A DNA stretch of 64,000 nt, from positions 124,001-188,000 of the forward strand of contig NZ_CP116888.1 in assembly GCF_028421645.1 (NCBI RefSeq). The letters are read 5' to 3'. Both the position numbers and the translations under genes were made by a program. The notes beneath the pieces are model-generated. The model was not told the DNA's origin and did no database searches. It saw nothing but the letters and a program-made list of their open reading frames with translations. Positions 50,600 through 58,652 of the stretch are shown here, piece by piece. Each line of letters begins with the position of its first letter. Positions within the stretch are counted from its first letter, which is position 1. The DNA is from Aneurinibacillus sp. Ricciae_BoGa-3 (GTDB taxonomy: Bacteria > Bacillota > Bacilli > Aneurinibacillales > Aneurinibacillaceae).

Positions 50600-52927
50600 T
50601 CAAATGACTTGCGTATCTTCGCTTACCGTGGATTCAAATTGTTCTAAAAGACGATTAGCCCCTTCAAACTCAGAATAAATGACAGGTACATCTAACGGTT
50701 CCTCTTTGATTCGCCACATATTGTCGTGGGAAACAAATTCCGTCACCACCAACACGGCATCTTTTTCCTTTAAAGCACTTTTAATTTTCCCCCACGAAAG
50801 ATACCCATCAATAACATTTGCTCGACATCCCTTCTTTAGGAAAGCCATCTTATAGGAATTTTCATAGGTGATATTTCCAATAATGAGTACTTCTTTCGTA
50901 ACGTCAATTTTTTCATACGCATTTGATTTTTTTACAACAGAAGAACTATTGGAACCTACCGTTTTACGTTTACTTTCTGGTGTTGCTTCATCTTTTTTCG
51001 TAAACAAATAATTGTTAAATTCATCGATTTTAATGATTTGTCCTGATTCAACAGCATAGGGTAGGTCTTTTAAAATAACGACTTCACCTGAGAGCTTTTG
51101 CAAGTATGGTGTTTCATTTTTTATTTGTACGACACCGAACTCCCCATTTTGATAATAGGAGGATAAGGTATAAAACTTCGGAATGTTATATACGCTGATG
51201 ACTTCATCTTCATGAAGACAAAGAATTTGTTGTTCTTTCAACTCTTCTTGAGAATCCTTTACCATTTTAAAAAGTTCTTCACCTGTCTCAATATCTCGTA
51301 CCAGTACACCATTCGGAAATACCTTTAGGACATAATACACGCTTTGCCCTCTGGATTTAATGGATTTTAAATAATGGTCAGCATTAAAGTGTAACGGGCG
51401 ATAAAATCGAATAAATTGATTTTTTGCGTCAACCGCCACAATTTGTTTGTCTCTTAATTGGATGGAGGAAGGGATGTTTTCTAGTTTCACTAAACTCCCG
51501 TTTGCTTTTTCTATAAACACATCCGCTCCCTGAATGGATACCATAGCAAACTCGTGAATCGAATAATCCCGTTCATGTTCTTCAAACTTACTTACATATG
51601 CCCACCTGAAATGTCCTTCTTCATCCACTTTCACGAATTGCCATTCCCCAATATAAGTTGAAGCAGAGAGGTCTTTGATTTCTATTCGACTTTGATTAGG
51701 AAACACGATGTAATGTGTATTATTTTCAATCATACAATAACCGATTTTTGGTGTTGGCTTGATGCTATCTGTGTGTAGCTCATTGTTTTCGGAAATTGCC
51801 TCTTTCGGTTTTACAAAAGGTGTAAGAATGTTAGATAAGGATTCTGTGAAACCATTCGTATCTAAAAACTCTTGAAGCATATTTTCTACTGTTCTATCTT
51901 GGAGTTCCTGGATTCGTTTTTTACAATCACGAATCTCCCCCGTTTTATCCCTCAACTCTGATTTTAACGTTGCCACCTGCAGATTGAGATTTTCAATCAT
52001 GGTTGTATACATCGTCATTGGCTTTTCTTTTAAATGAGTTAAGTCGGATGTTAATTTTTCGATTTGTTGGTCTTTCTTTTGGATGTCTGCATAGAGCCGA
52101 TTCACCATTTCTTTATCTGCAATATCTTCGGTTTTGTTTTCTAAATCTGCAACCTTTTTATTCAATTCCTTTACTTCATTCGTCAGTTTACGCTGGCTTT
52201 CTTTTTGTTTGGTATAAACATCTTCTTTACGTTTCATTTGGGATTCTAATTTTTCAATGGTTATCGCTTGTTGTTTGCTCAGTATCTTATAATGTTGGGT
52301 ATCTAACTCTTTGATTTCATTAAATTTCTGAAATAGCTTAACAAAAATGCTAAATCTTAATTCTTGACCTATCTTGGACAGTCCACCTTTGCCCTTTACA
52401 TCAAACAAGAGCTTATCCATTTTAGCGGTCAACGCAATGAGACCCAATGTATTTAAAATCGGCTTATCTTTCATACAATATTTTTCTAAAAATTCATCGG
52501 GTGAAACCTCATCTTCTAAGTCTCCTGCATGATAAGAATCCATTAAGGTGGTGATATTCTTATGAAATAACATTTCAACAAATCGCTGGATAGCTAGAAT
52601 TTTAGTACTGAAAACAACGGCATCGGGGTCAAAAGAAAATCGGTAAGCATTGACGTATATCAAAGGTGTTAATTGCGTTTCTTCAAATTGGCGGGTAAAT
52701 TTGTCCATTACTTCTTCTTTTGATAGTTTTCGTAACTTGGCTCCTATGTATTTTTGAGACATTTTATTGAAATCTTTTAGAATTTCTGGATGGTCACATA
52801 TCAAGTCTACTTCTTCTTCGCTTTTGTGAGAAATCAAAAAATTGAGAAATAGAAGCTCCCATTTATCTAGTTCATTACAGAATTGGTGAATAGGGAAGTC
52901 CTGTTTCGATAAAAAATCAATCAACAT
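50600..52927 (-). CDS. large coiled-coil protein with C-terminal DUF2325-like domain
   Basis: 775 residues. Residues about 230-360 are coiled coil (YTKQKESQRKLTNEVKELNK, MVNRLYADIQKKDQQIEKLT). Residues 390-660 are strand-rich. The last 95 residues (VLIIGNITYENSYKMAFLKK, WGKIKSALKEKDAVLVVTEF, VSHDNMW, VPVIYSEF) resemble DUF2325 proteins with their VSH...W...PV pattern. A Lys/Ser linker precedes that domain. Function unknown; such proteins may act in nucleotide sensing or DNA-associated defence (inference, weak). Confidence 0.65.
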   Translation of the reverse strand: MLIDFLSKQDFPIHQFCNELDKWELLFLNFLISHKSEEEVDLICDHPEILKDFNKMSQKYIGAKLRKLSKEEVMDKFTRQFEETQLTPLIYVNAYRFSFDPDAVVFSTKILAIQRFVEMLFHKNITTLMDSYHAGDLEDEVSPDEFLEKYCMKDKPILNTLGLIALTAKMDKLLFDVKGKGGLSKIGQELRFSIFVKLFQKFNEIKELDTQHYKILSKQQAITIEKLESQMKRKEDVYTKQKESQRKLTNEVKELNKKVADLENKTEDIADKEMVNRLYADIQKKDQQIEKLTSDLTHLKEKPMTMYTTMIENLNLQVATLKSELRDKTGEIRDCKKRIQELQDRTVENMLQEFLDTNGFTESLSNILTPFVKPKEAISENNELHTDSIKPTPKIGYCMIENNTHYIVFPNQSRIEIKDLSASTYIGEWQFVKVDEEGHFRWAYVSKFEEHERDYSIHEFAMVSIQGADVFIEKANGSLVKLENIPSSIQLRDKQIVAVDAKNQFIRFYRPLHFNADHYLKSIKSRGQSVYYVLKVFPNGVLVRDIETGEELFKMVKDSQEELKEQQILCLHEDEVISVYNIPKFYTLSSYYQNGEFGVVQIKNETPYLQKLSGEVVILKDLPYAVESGQIIKIDEFNNYLFTKKDEATPESKRKTVGSNSSSVVKKSNAYEKIDVTKEVLIIGNITYENSYKMAFLKKGCRANVIDGYLSWGKIKSALKEKDAVLVVTEFVSHDNMWRIKEEPLDVPVIYSEFEGANRLLEQFESTVSEDTQVI

Positions 52928-53067
52928 AATGTTTATCCTTTCTTTTGTGGTAATTTTGGATTCTTTTTATCGTACCATAGCCAAATATCTAAAACACCCC
53001 TGTTTTTACCTCATTATTTTTCTTTATAAACCCTATTATCGGCATTTTATTCCAAAAATATTTATTA

Positions 53068-53112
53068 AAAATAAAAAGCCACAAAGTTTTTTTAACCTGT
53101 GGCTTTTCTTTT
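53068..53112. terminator. bidirectional terminator
   Basis: AAAAGCCACA/TGTGGCTTTT stem. It ends the minus-strand pair at 53176-53453; 52928-53067 shows no gene. Confidence 0.75.
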
Positions 53113-53175
53113 ATAAACTTGTAACTTCATTTCAATCATAATTTTATGAAAGAAATTTTCTCAGCGTACCGATAT

Positions 53176-53307
53176 CTATTCATCATCTTCTGCGAGGCCA
53201 TCGGAATCATCCGAATCAAAGCCTCGATTCAGACAATCGTAGCAAATGTCTTCCTCGTATCCATTTATCGAGATAACCACCCTGCCGCAAACTCTGCAAT
53301 AATTCAT
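53176..53307 (-). CDS. small zinc-ribbon protein
   Basis: 43 residues. CRVCG and CYDC form a C4 zinc ribbon; the C-terminal 18 residues are almost all Asp/Glu/Ser. AGGAGG precedes two ATGs (53313 and 53307); the second has the better spacing. Cotranscribed with the gene at 53453. Role unknown. Confidence 0.6.
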   Translation of the reverse strand: MNYCRVCGRVVISINGYEEDICYDCLNRGFDSDDSDGLAEDDE

Positions 53308-53330
53308 GTTCATTTTCCTCCTAATTTAAG

Positions 53331-53453
53331 TTACTCCATTTGATTCAGGATATCTTCAATTTCCCCATATACCCGTTCATGGTCGCCTTTTTCGACATTG
53401 TCTTTCCACTCTTCTAACTGTTCTTTTGTTATAATCCAGCTATCCTTTGCCAT
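53331..53453 (-). CDS. very small hypothetical protein
   Basis: 40 residues (MAKDSWIITKEQLEEWKDNV...), ATG 53453 with AAGGGAG upstream. Acidic helix. Followed 18 bases later by the zinc-ribbon gene. Unknown. Confidence 0.6.
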   Translation of the reverse strand: MAKDSWIITKEQLEEWKDNVEKGDHERVYGEIEDILNQME

Positions 53454-53514
53454 CTATAAACACTCCCTTTAATAAGTAAAAAGCTTTTCCCTTGTTTCTG
53501 AAAACTTTTATATT

Positions 53515-53695
53515 CTACTCAATAACCCTTTGATTTATTTTGCGAAAAACGTCTCTCAACGCAAGCGTATCAAGGGGTTTACCCTTCTTATAACTTTCGG
53601 AAAACATAAACCTATATATTGCAGAAAAAACAGTGCTTTTTATGTTGGGAAAAAGGCTTCTTTAAGATAGTGAAAATCTTTTTTTGAAAAGTCAT
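53515..53695 (-). pseudogene. small hypothetical gene split by a one-base shift
   Basis: ATG 53695 reads MTFQKKIFTIL; the +1 frame continues RSLFPNIKSTVFSAIYRFMF, then SESYKKGKPLDTLALRDVF and on to RVIE and stop at 53515. Dropping one A in CTTAAAGAAG joins them to about 59 residues, basic and helical. A shorter real gene starting at the internal Met (30 residues) is the alternative. Not recognised. Confidence 0.5.
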
Positions 53696-53751
53696 GTCTT
53701 CCTTAAAACCTCTCTCATTCAACGCCGATGCGTTAAAGAATCGGAACCACA

Positions 53752-53779
53752 AAAAAAGGAGCAGGAACCTCCAGAATCC
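53752..53779 (-). terminator. rho-independent terminator
   Basis: GGAG/CTCC short stem with seven Ts on the minus strand, after the gene ending at 53794. Confidence 0.6.
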
Positions 53780-53793
53780 TTACCCCCTTTGTG

Positions 53794-54325
53794 TTAACAA
53801 GCTAAAACCAATTCTTTTAAACATCTTTCTTGTTCACCAGAAGATACTTCTACTCTACCATTCTGGAAAATGACGAAAGTTGTTCCTTCTCCTTCAAAAC
53901 AGAGAGAATCAATATCCACTTCATCCTCATAATAAAGGCTTTGCAGTAGCCCAATTAGATGGGTTATGTCCGATAAACGAAGGGGTTCTATGCTTTCTGT
54001 GAAAATACGATGAAGATACCCATTAATCGTTTGCATTAACTCTAATGAGAGTTCTGTTTCAAATGAGAGGGATATACAATATTTTTGCTTTCCATAGTGT
54101 TCGATTAGATTTCTTGCATTGCGTGAAGTCAATATAAATTGACGCACGTTGAAGGGGTACATCCTCTCTAATACATCCCTATATCCTTTAATAGAATAAT
54201 CATAAGGAATGGCTACAAAGGAATCGTCAGCAAAAAACAAGGCATCGGTGTACTCCTTTTTTTATTAGACTGACCGTTTCGTCAAACCTTTCGGTAAAGA
54301 TTTCAAACAGCTTGTACTCGACCAC
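53794..54325 (-). pseudogene. hypothetical gene with a T-run frameshift
   Basis: GTG 54325 behind AAGGAGG opens VEYKLFEIFTERFDETVSLI then KKGVHRCLVF; in the +1 frame FADDSFVAIPYDYSIKGYRD continues to a stop at 53794. Dropping one T from the six in TTGTTTTTTGC joins them into a smooth protein of about 176 residues. The second frame alone (from TTG 54240) has a poorly spaced ribosome site. Acidic C-terminal half. Not a recognised family. The GTG overlaps the preceding gene's end. Confidence 0.65.
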
Positions 54326-54686
54326 ATAACTCCCTCCTTACGTTTAATTTTCTCTTGGCATGGGTGGTTATCGGTTTTAACTGTAAACTATGCCTAGCAA
54401 TCCGCACCACATGCGAATCGAGAGTCGTTATTTCGAGATGAAGTATTCCATTTTCATCCAACCATTCGTTTACTTGATGGTGGGATACCTCTTGATGAAA
54501 TTCATAATTGTCGTCAATAAAATTTTTATACAAAGCATTGAGATTAAGCACCCCATTACATATAACGTCACGCAACAAAGTATTATTCATTAGGGAATGA
54601 GGGAATGCCTTTAATTGATACCTGTTATCCTGGTAAATACAACTATGTATAAATACTCGCTTATCAAATACTTTTAAAATGACCAT
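54303..54686 (-). CDS. hypothetical protein
   Basis: 127 residues, ATG 54686 eight bases behind GGAGG. Strand-rich N-terminus, His-rich middle (YEFHQEVSHHQVNEWL), basic C-terminus (KRKLNVRRELCGR). The end overlaps the next gene's start, so they are coupled. Not recognised. Confidence 0.65.
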   Translation of the reverse strand: MVILKVFDKRVFIHSCIYQDNRYQLKAFPHSLMNNTLLRDVICNGVLNLNALYKNFIDDNYEFHQEVSHHQVNEWLDENGILHLEITTLDSHVVRIARHSLQLKPITTHAKRKLNVRRELCGRVQAV

Positions 54687-54767
54687 TTTTATATCCTCCA
54701 TCTTTATTTCTAAAACGTTTATCCATTACATCTATGTTAAAGGCAGTTATTTATCATCCAGACAGAC

Positions 54768-54806
54768 AAAAGAGAGTATGTGAAGGGGAGTACACATACT
54801 CTCTTT
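54768..54806. terminator. strong bidirectional terminator hairpin
   Basis: AAGAGAGTATGTG/CACATACTCTCTT perfect 13-bp stem. A TTGACT promoter-like element on the minus strand (54942-54937) is about 130 bases upstream with no ORF between, so a short untranslated transcript is possible. Confidence 0.7.
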
Positions 54807-54938
54807 AAAAATAGGGGGGAGAAGTTACCACTAAGGGGTAAAAGGGTAGTTGTTTACATGTGGTACACACAAATAACAACGAAAAACAGATGGCTAATCT
54901 GTTCTATATGCTTATCTTATCATTATTTTAGACTATAG

Positions 54939-55247
54939 TCAATATTTAATTCTTCGTCTTCTATTGTGTTGTTTCAGTGTGTTAAAAAAATGCTCTTGGG
55001 CGTTTCCATTGAGATTTGCTAACAATCGCATCGCTCTATTTTCATTTCGGTCAATCAAAAGGGTTTCCAGAATGCTTTTATAGAACGTAAAATTGCGTTC
55101 CTCGATATCCACCAAAACTTGTTTAGCGTTGGATGATTCAGCCCTTTGAATTCTTAGTGCTTTTCTTTCCTCAAAAGCCTTGATATAACGGTGAATCGGT
55201 TGATGCATGACTCTGTCGAATAATTCTTCTATGTTTACTGTTTGCAT
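54939..55247 (-). CDS. hypothetical protein
   Basis: 102 residues, strongly basic (ends KQHNRRRRIKY) and helical throughout. ATG 55247 with GGAGGAAC upstream. Likely RNA- or DNA-binding by charge (inference). Preceded by a TAGACTATAGACTA element near 55345-55370. Not recognised. Confidence 0.65.
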   Translation of the reverse strand: MQTVNIEELFDRVMHQPIHRYIKAFEERKALRIQRAESSNAKQVLVDIEERNFTFYKSILETLLIDRNENRAMRLLANLNGNAQEHFFNTLKQHNRRRRIKY

Positions 55248-55378
55248 TTAATTTGTTCCTCCACAAATGTTTAGTGGCTTTATGTAACGTCTATTTTAAG
55301 TAAAACGATTACGCACACCATGTATAATAGTCCATTATATACTGTTTTTAGTCTATAGTCTATATATTTCTTTTCAAT

Positions 55379-55405
55379 GAAAAAAGCACGAATCCAATGT
55401 CGTGC
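55379..55405 (-). terminator. rho-independent terminator
   Basis: GCACGA/TCGTGC stem with TTTTTT on the minus strand, 67 bases past the Pth2 stop. Confidence 0.7.
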
Positions 55406-55471
55406 CTTCTATCTCTTGTAGGTACAATAGAAATCTGGGTTTTTCCAGCGTCTAGTGACTATTTCATTTCA

Positions 55472-55909
55472 TTAGAGTAAGGTAAGGTTTCCTGTTATGC
55501 TATCAATGGCATCCGCATCAGCGGGACCTATCGCTAGGCATGTCTTTGTCCGTACACCATGAAATTCGGTTTGACCAGAATCCGTAATTAAGGCTACGGG
55601 TAAATTCGCATCTTTTGCTTGGTGATAAATTGAAACCAATTCCTCCTCCGAATTAGCACGTACACATATCTTCGTGAATTTATCATCCATCCAATCAAGC
55701 ATGTCTAATGTAAGGGAGATTGGATATGTTTGTTCTTCTAACACAGGGTATCCCTTTTCACGGCAAAATGTCTCGAACATGTCCATGAAATTTTTATCTG
55801 TTTTTACTCTATCGAGAAATACTTTTAAAGCGGCGTGCGCACCCTGTGCTACCATCTTTCCTTTTCTCATATTCAAATCATTTCGCATGACAATCACTTG
55901 TTTAATCAC
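55472..55909 (-). CDS. pth2: peptidyl-tRNA hydrolase, Pth2 family
   Basis: 145 residues. KQVIVMRNDLNMRKGKMVAQ and GAHAA at the N-terminus, ICVRANSEEELVSIYHQAK in the middle, ALITDSGQTEF and CLAIGPADADAID at the end are the signature blocks of Pth2. It releases peptides from peptidyl-tRNA. Bacteria normally use the unrelated Pth1, so a Pth2 here is an accessory gene, fitting the nearby tRNA genes. GTG 55909 is nine bases from AAAGG; the ATG at 55918 overlaps that site. Confidence 0.9.
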   Translation of the reverse strand: MIKQVIVMRNDLNMRKGKMVAQGAHAALKVFLDRVKTDKNFMDMFETFCREKGYPVLEEQTYPISLTLDMLDWMDDKFTKICVRANSEEELVSIYHQAKDANLPVALITDSGQTEFHGVRTKTCLAIGPADADAIDSITGNLTLL

Positions 55910-56006
55910 TTTTATCATCCTTTCTACTTATCAAAAATAGCACATTTAATGGAACGATGGTAATTTTCTCTTCCTCTCGTCCGTTCCATTTTTACCCTTT
56001 CAATAT

Positions 56007-56036
56007 AAAAGAGGATGGTTATTATCCCATCCCCTC
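56007..56036 (-). terminator. rho-independent terminator
   Basis: GGGATGG/CCATCC stem with CTTTTAT on the minus strand. Confidence 0.6.
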
Positions 56037-56040
56037 GTTG

Positions 56041-56156
56041 TTATTGGTTACACCATTTTTGAGTATGTTGTACATACTGTGCTAAATCTTTGTATTCGTT
56101 GGATACTCGTCCGAGAAGTGCTTGTAAACGGGCATTCAGCCTATGTGTCTAATCAT
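56041..56156 (-). pseudogene. small ORF, frame uncertain
   Basis: Protein-like residues LNARLQALLGRVSNEYKDLA then QYVQHTQKWCNQ end at 56041, but the only ATG upstream (56156) is in another frame, one base short. Possible small gene between tRNA-Asn and a terminator. Low confidence. Confidence 0.3.
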
Positions 56157-56172
56157 CCTTTTTATGTTTAAA

Positions 56173-56247
56173 TGGCTCTGGAGGTCGGATTCGAACCGAC
56201 AGCCCCCTGGTTAACAGCCAGGTGCTCCACCGTTGAGCTACTCCAGA
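56173..56247 (-). tRNA. tRNA-Asn (GTT)
   Basis: Complete cloverleaf with TCTGGAG/CTCCAGA acceptor, anticodon loop CTGTTAA (anticodon GTT), GGTTCGAATCC T-arm, discriminator G and an encoded CCA. Its own promoter lies at 56316-56344. Confidence 0.95.
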
Positions 56248-56315
56248 ATAAGCGGAGAGGGTTTATCGCTCCACCGACCTACCCTCGTCAGAGAGAACTC
56301 TGATTGGTTGTTTAC

Positions 56316-56344
56316 ATCATATCAATATTTTTTATTTTAGTCAA
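56316..56344 (-). promoter_or_regulatory. promoter of tRNA-Asn
   Basis: Minus-strand TTGACT (56344-56339), 17-base spacer, TATGAT (56321-56316). Matches the promoter of the other tRNAs at 58093. Confidence 0.72.
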
Positions 56345-56373
56345 TAGTGAATATCAAATATTTTATAGTCTAA

Positions 56374-56715
56374 TTTGTTAAACAGCATGAAGTATGTGAA
56401 CAAGAACAAAAAGAAACTGTTGTTCATGACAAACTTGTAGATACAGAGGCAAAAAAAGAAACGGCATCTGATGGAACAGAAACCGTTTCAGCAATAAATG
56501 TTCAAACCACTTCTAATTCTCGGCAAAGGAAAAAGTGGTTGAAACGTACGATAAACAAGTTAATGAAAATACGAAAGATATGTCGTTTGGAGAGGATTTT
56601 ATACGTATAACGTATAAAGAATCCACTCGTAGAACAACAAGCTGACTTTTCGACTGAATTCGTTCTGCAAGTTGAACGAGAAACAAAAGAAAGCCAATTA
56701 ATACAGCACTCATAA
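56374..56715 (+). pseudogene. decayed gene of unknown function
   Basis: Acidic protein-like sequence runs through three frames: HEVCEQEQKETVVHDKLVDT onward, then KVVETYDKQVNENTKDMSFG and EDFIRITYKEST, then VEQQADFSTEFVLQVERETK to a stop at 56715. There is no start codon. Two small frame breaks and a missing 5' end point to a remnant. Not recognised. Confidence 0.45.
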
Positions 56716-56734
56716 TTACATTCGTAATTGTACA

Positions 56735-57275
56735 CTAAAACCGACAACATTACCTGTCGTAACAGGTAAATATTGTACTCAATCCCCACCAATTGAGGTC
56801 GTTACAAAGGTCTCGATAGATTACTGCCATAACCTATCTGCGTGGGGCGGGTCACTCACGACCCTCCTCACTCCCTCTGCAACATTATCCCTAAACCTGT
56901 TTCCTGGCAGGAAATCAGGCTTACCTAATCCAAATTTTCCTACGACCCAACCTTCGTAGCTTTAAGTTCCTGCAAGCAGAGTTAAATTACAGGCACTCTC
57001 CCTCCCCAAGTCTTCTCTGAAAATCCCTCAGACTCTGCCATGCCCATCCAGTGCTTCGACATGGGGTACACCTCTGTTTTTACTCCTCTTGAAGCGTCTC
57101 GTCTCCAAACGTTCAACAGTTCAACGAGGATGATTCTCGACTACCAACCCTCAGATAGCCGAAGGATTAAGTCTATGTGTACAACGCGATAATCGCTACA
57201 CGCTCTCTCCACTCCAGGAAAGGTTTCCTTATCCTTGTCCCACTCCCTTACTTGCTCAACCTTTAGTGGGCATTC
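56735..57275 (-). ncRNA. candidate large structured RNA (ROOL/GOLLD-like context)
   Basis: About 540 bases without a credible ORF, GC-richer than its surroundings and dense in stems on the minus strand: ACCTGT/ACAGGT, CTCAAT/ATTGAG, GATAG/CTATC, GGGTC/GACCC, TTTCCT/AGGAAA inside CCTG/CAGG, CTACGA/TCGTAG, GCAGAG/CTCTGC, CCCAT/ATGGG, CGAG/CTCG, GTGTA/TACAC. It lies among tRNA genes on an accessory element, as ROOL and GOLLD RNAs do, and has their size class. Identity with either is not shown. It starts just after the stop of the gene at 57283. Confidence 0.55.
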
Positions 57276-57282
57276 CTAAGTA

Positions 57283-57861
57283 TTATTTATGCAATTGAGG
57301 AAACGAAAATGGTTTAGTCGTTGAGTAATGAGACAATTTCCAATCATTATCCTCAAATACAAACTGTAAGTAATCATAGCTTAAAAATTCGTCGTTACTA
57401 AACAAATCTGGTGTCGTATCTGTCCCAAATAGGCTATCCGTCTCTCTGTCAGTTTCACGATGAACACGAACCAGCATATAGGAAAGACCATTCTGGTAGG
57501 TGTAATCTATAATATCTGCATCAACAAATTTTTGATTGCCGTAGACAAGAATACGATAATTTTTTGCTTCCAGATATCTCTGATACCCTTTAGACAATTT
57601 TCCTTCTAAAAATAAGCTAAACTTTCCTGTCAGAAAAGCATCTCCTACTTTAGCAAACACAATCTCCACATGTTCTTTAAATTGCTTCTCGTCAAAATAT
57701 GGAAACTGTTTTTTTATTATTGAAATGTCCATTTGGGGGTTTCTTTTTTTGTTTATGAATTTCGGAACCATCCAAAATCCAGTGATTAACCATATCAATG
57801 GAAAGAGGATTATCGGGTAATAATAAGCTGGAATTGAGGTTGAAAAATGAATAAAACTCAC
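57283..57861 (-). CDS. membrane-anchored protein with Tim44/NTF2-like domain
   Basis: About 192 residues. One transmembrane segment (YYYPIILFPLIWLITGFWMV), then a soluble domain with VGDAFLTGKFSLFLEGKLSK, FVDADIIDYTYQNGLSYMLV and FLSYDYLQFVFEDNDWKL, a layout like Tim44/NTF2-like domains. The reading frame continues into the tRNA genes but cannot be coding there. GGAGGTG lies at the start; the GTG at 57861 or a nearby codon is the likely start. Role unknown. Confidence 0.6.
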   Translation of the reverse strand: MSFIHFSTSIPAYYYPIILFPLIWLITGFWMVPKFINKKRNPQMDISIIKKQFPYFDEKQFKEHVEIVFAKVGDAFLTGKFSLFLEGKLSKGYQRYLEAKNYRILVYGNQKFVDADIIDYTYQNGLSYMLVRVHRETDRETDSLFGTDTTPDLFSNDEFLSYDYLQFVFEDNDWKLSHYSTTKPFSFPQLHK

Positions 57862-57885
57862 CTCCACTGCCGTGAATAGTGGTAT

Positions 57886-57959
57886 TGGAGCGGCTGATGG
57901 GAATCGAACCCACGTCATCTGCTTGGAAGGCAGAGGTTTTACCATTAAACTACAGCCGC
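57886..57959 (-). tRNA. tRNA-Gly (TCC)
   Basis: GCGGCTG/CAGCCGC acceptor, anticodon loop CTTCCAA (TCC), GGTTCGATTCC T-arm, discriminator T and encoded CCA. One base from the tRNA-Arg gene. Confidence 0.95.
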
Positions 57960-57960
57960 A

Positions 57961-58036
57961 TGGCGGGGATAGCAGGATTCGAACCTGCGACACTCGACTT
58001 AGAAGGTTGATGCTCTATCCACTGAGCTATATCCCC
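57961..58036 (-). tRNA. tRNA-Arg (TCT)
   Basis: GGGGATA/TATCCCC acceptor, anticodon loop CTTCTAA (TCT), GGTTCGAATCC T-arm, encoded CCA. One A.C mismatch in the anticodon stem. Reads AGA/AGG codons, often frequent in AT-rich mobile elements. Confidence 0.93.
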
Positions 58037-58092
58037 AAGGTAGTTTTATATCCTATACATTTTCTTCTCATGTATTCCTTTTTGATGGTTCT

Positions 58093-58121
58093 ATCATAAC
58101 ACTATATTAGACTAAAGTCAA
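58093..58121 (-). promoter_or_regulatory. promoter of the tRNA-Arg/Gly transcript
   Basis: Minus-strand TTGACT (58121-58116), 17-base spacer, TATGAT (58098-58093). Probably also drives the membrane-protein gene and the structured RNA downstream. Confidence 0.72.
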
Positions 58122-58234
58122 TATATTTATATTTATTGTTTATATTCATTTATTAGTTGGAAAAGAACCGAATAAGATATACAGAACAGATTAAACAGGT
58201 GTTTAGATTAAACAGTTCAAAAGGAGAAATGAAC

Positions 58235-58597
58235 ATGAGAAAGTCTCACAACACTGAATTGATACGAACATTTTTTTCGGAAACGATGCCACGCATTGCA
58301 ACCAATCTAGAACGGCTAGTTTCAACGATGGAACAAAATCAACAGAATCAAACACAGATGATTCAAGACATCGTAAGAGAAGGAATCGAACAGGTAAGTG
58401 CTACTTCCGCTCCCACTGACATCAAAGAACAGATTGAGCGCATGAGTAAAGAAGACGATAAAATGCTCAATCATTTCTTTCAAATTGCCAAATCAGGTTT
58501 GAATGGAAAAGAACAAACGGAACTGCAGAGGGCTTTTGATGACATGACGAAAAAGAGAAGAGAGAATTTTAAAGGACTTATAGCAAGTCTGAATTAG
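58235..58597 (+). CDS. hypothetical coiled-coil protein
   Basis: 120 residues. ATG 58235 is eight bases behind AAAGGAG. Helical with Gln/Asn/Glu-rich heptads (LERLVSTMEQNQQNQTQM), then IKEQIERMSKEDDKML and a basic end. No cysteines. Function unknown. Confidence 0.65.
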   Translation: MRKSHNTELIRTFFSETMPRIATNLERLVSTMEQNQQNQTQMIQDIVREGIEQVSATSAPTDIKEQIERMSKEDDKMLNHFFQIAKSGLNGKEQTELQRAFDDMTKKRRENFKGLIASLN

Positions 58598-58605
58598 TAG
58601 ACTAA

Positions 58606-58652
58606 AAAGAGGGCTGGATTACTTTTATCAAAGTACCGCCCTCTTTTTTTTA
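58606..58652. terminator. bidirectional terminator
   Basis: AAAGAGGGC/GCCCTCTTT stem with T-runs on both sides, between convergent genes. Confidence 0.8.

Noticed and set aside
56502..56792. Minus-strand 96- and 66-codon frames
   Set aside because: They oppose the plus-strand gene remnant and overlap the RNA region; no ribosome sites.
57862..57993. N-terminal extension of the membrane protein
   Set aside because: It reads through tRNA-Gly and into tRNA-Arg; residues such as QVRILLSPP are typical translated tRNA.
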